Below, in pieces: positions 6,850 to 7,252 of a DNA stretch of 7,252 nucleotides. Source of the DNA: DALYLB01 sp046154695 (GTDB taxonomy: Bacteria; Acidobacteriota; Blastocatellia; RBC074). The number at the start of each line of letters is the position of its first letter. Position 1 is the first letter of the stretch. The notes under the pieces are model-generated. The model ran no database searches. It saw nothing but the letters and a program-made list of their open reading frames with translations, and had not been told where the DNA came from. The translations under genes were made by a program, and so were the position numbers. Where the stretch lies: the NCBI GenBank assembly GCA_046154695.1, contig JBJXFI010000122.1, positions 1 through 7,252 on the forward strand, read 5' to 3'.

Positions 6850-7252
6850 GCGACAGACCGGTATCGTTAGTCACGGGAGCGGGCCGCGGCATCGGGCGCG
6901 GCATCGCCCTTGAATTGGCCGGGTTGGGCCATGCGGTCGTCATCAACTACGCCGGCAATGCGGCCGCGGCGGATGAATGCCTGCAACAGGTTCGCGCCGC
7001 GGGCGGCGACGGCGTCACGGCGCGCGCCGATGTATCCTCGGCGGAAGACCGTGAGCGACTGGTTCGGACAACGATCGATGCGTATGGCCGCATTGACCTG
7101 CTGGTCAATAACGCCGGGGTCGCGCCGAATGTGCGCGCCGACCTGCTTGACGCGGGCGAAGAGTCCTTCGACCGGCTCATCGACATCAACCTGAAGGGGC
7201 CGTACTTTCTGACGCAGCGCGTGGCGCGACAGATGATCGCGCAGGTCGAGCG
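6846..7252 (+). CDS. SDR-family oxidoreductase, FabG-like, C-terminus cut off
   Basis: The first 135 residues of a classical short-chain dehydrogenase/reductase. Visible motifs are the nucleotide-binding T-G-A-G-R-G-I-G at residues 10-17, D62 in A-D-V for the adenine ring, N-N-A-G at 88-91 and the structural Asn115 in I-N-L-K-G-P-Y. The strand after the glycine motif ends V-V-I-N-Y-A-G without an acidic residue, so NADP(H) use is plausible. The catalytic Ser-Tyr-Lys lies beyond the window. The ATG overlaps the GH88 stop as ATGA, and GGA sits just upstream, so the two are translationally coupled. Although such proteins are often named 3-oxoacyl-ACP reductases, the coupling to a GH88 enzyme suggests reduction or oxidation of a sugar or keto-uronate, in the manner of KduD. 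That is inference. Confidence 0.92.
   Translation, partial: MSDRPVSLVTGAGRGIGRGIALELAGLGHAVVINYAGNAAAADECLQQVRAAGGDGVTARADVSSAEDRERLVRTTIDAYGRIDLLVNNAGVAPNVRADLLDAGEESFDRLIDINLKGPYFLTQRVARQMIAQVE

Overview
The window looks like chromosomal DNA of a GC-rich, polysaccharide-degrading bacterium. It combines a secreted formylglycine-type sulfatase, a GH88 unsaturated glucuronyl hydrolase, a DUF3500 exported protein and a fumarylacetoacetate-hydrolase-fold sugar-acid enzyme. Short hairpin repeats whose spurious translations read as G-E-H-G-E or T-E-I-T-E-I strings are also present. This mix is typical of Planctomycetota, Verrucomicrobiota, Lentisphaerota or Hydrogenedentota genomes, but no rRNA or marker protein is present, so the phylum is inference only.

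Layout, left to right. Positions 1-32 hold the first codons of a minus-strand gene with a good ribosome binding site; a hairpin at 70-98 lies upstream of it. Positions 33-491 are non-coding. They contain a 143-bp MITE-like element with near-perfect terminal inverted repeats and an 8-bp flanking direct repeat (124-282), then a 9-nt-unit hairpin repeat (357-487). Next come three minus-strand genes that probably form one transcription unit, read from right to left: an FAH-fold AraD1/GguC-like protein (4583-3585), a secreted S1 sulfatase (3524-1797) and a secreted DUF3500 protein (1670-492). A 20-codon relic resembling a sulfatase C-terminus lies between the last two. Positions 4587-4995 are non-coding and hold a second copy of the hairpin repeat (4621-4748) and a weak candidate promoter. 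Positions 4996-5322 (open to 5541) encode the C-terminal part of a GntR/FadR-type ligand-binding (FCD) domain with no DNA-binding domain, so probably a decayed regulator. On the plus strand are a complete GH88 hydrolase (5596-6849) and, overlapping it by 4 bases, an SDR oxidoreductase that runs off the right edge.

How the genes may work together: lyase-derived, partly sulfated oligosaccharides would be desulfated outside the cytoplasm by the sulfatase. The GH88 enzyme in the cytoplasm would remove the unsaturated uronic acid, and the SDR and the FAH-fold enzyme could act on the resulting keto sugar acids. The individual family assignments are well supported, while the joint pathway is inferred from gene proximity. 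No rRNA, tRNA, CRISPR array or complete insertion sequence was seen. I found no clear new multi-gene system. The most unusual items are the MITE, the pair of co-varying hairpin repeats, the headless FCD regulator and the sulfatase-tail relic.
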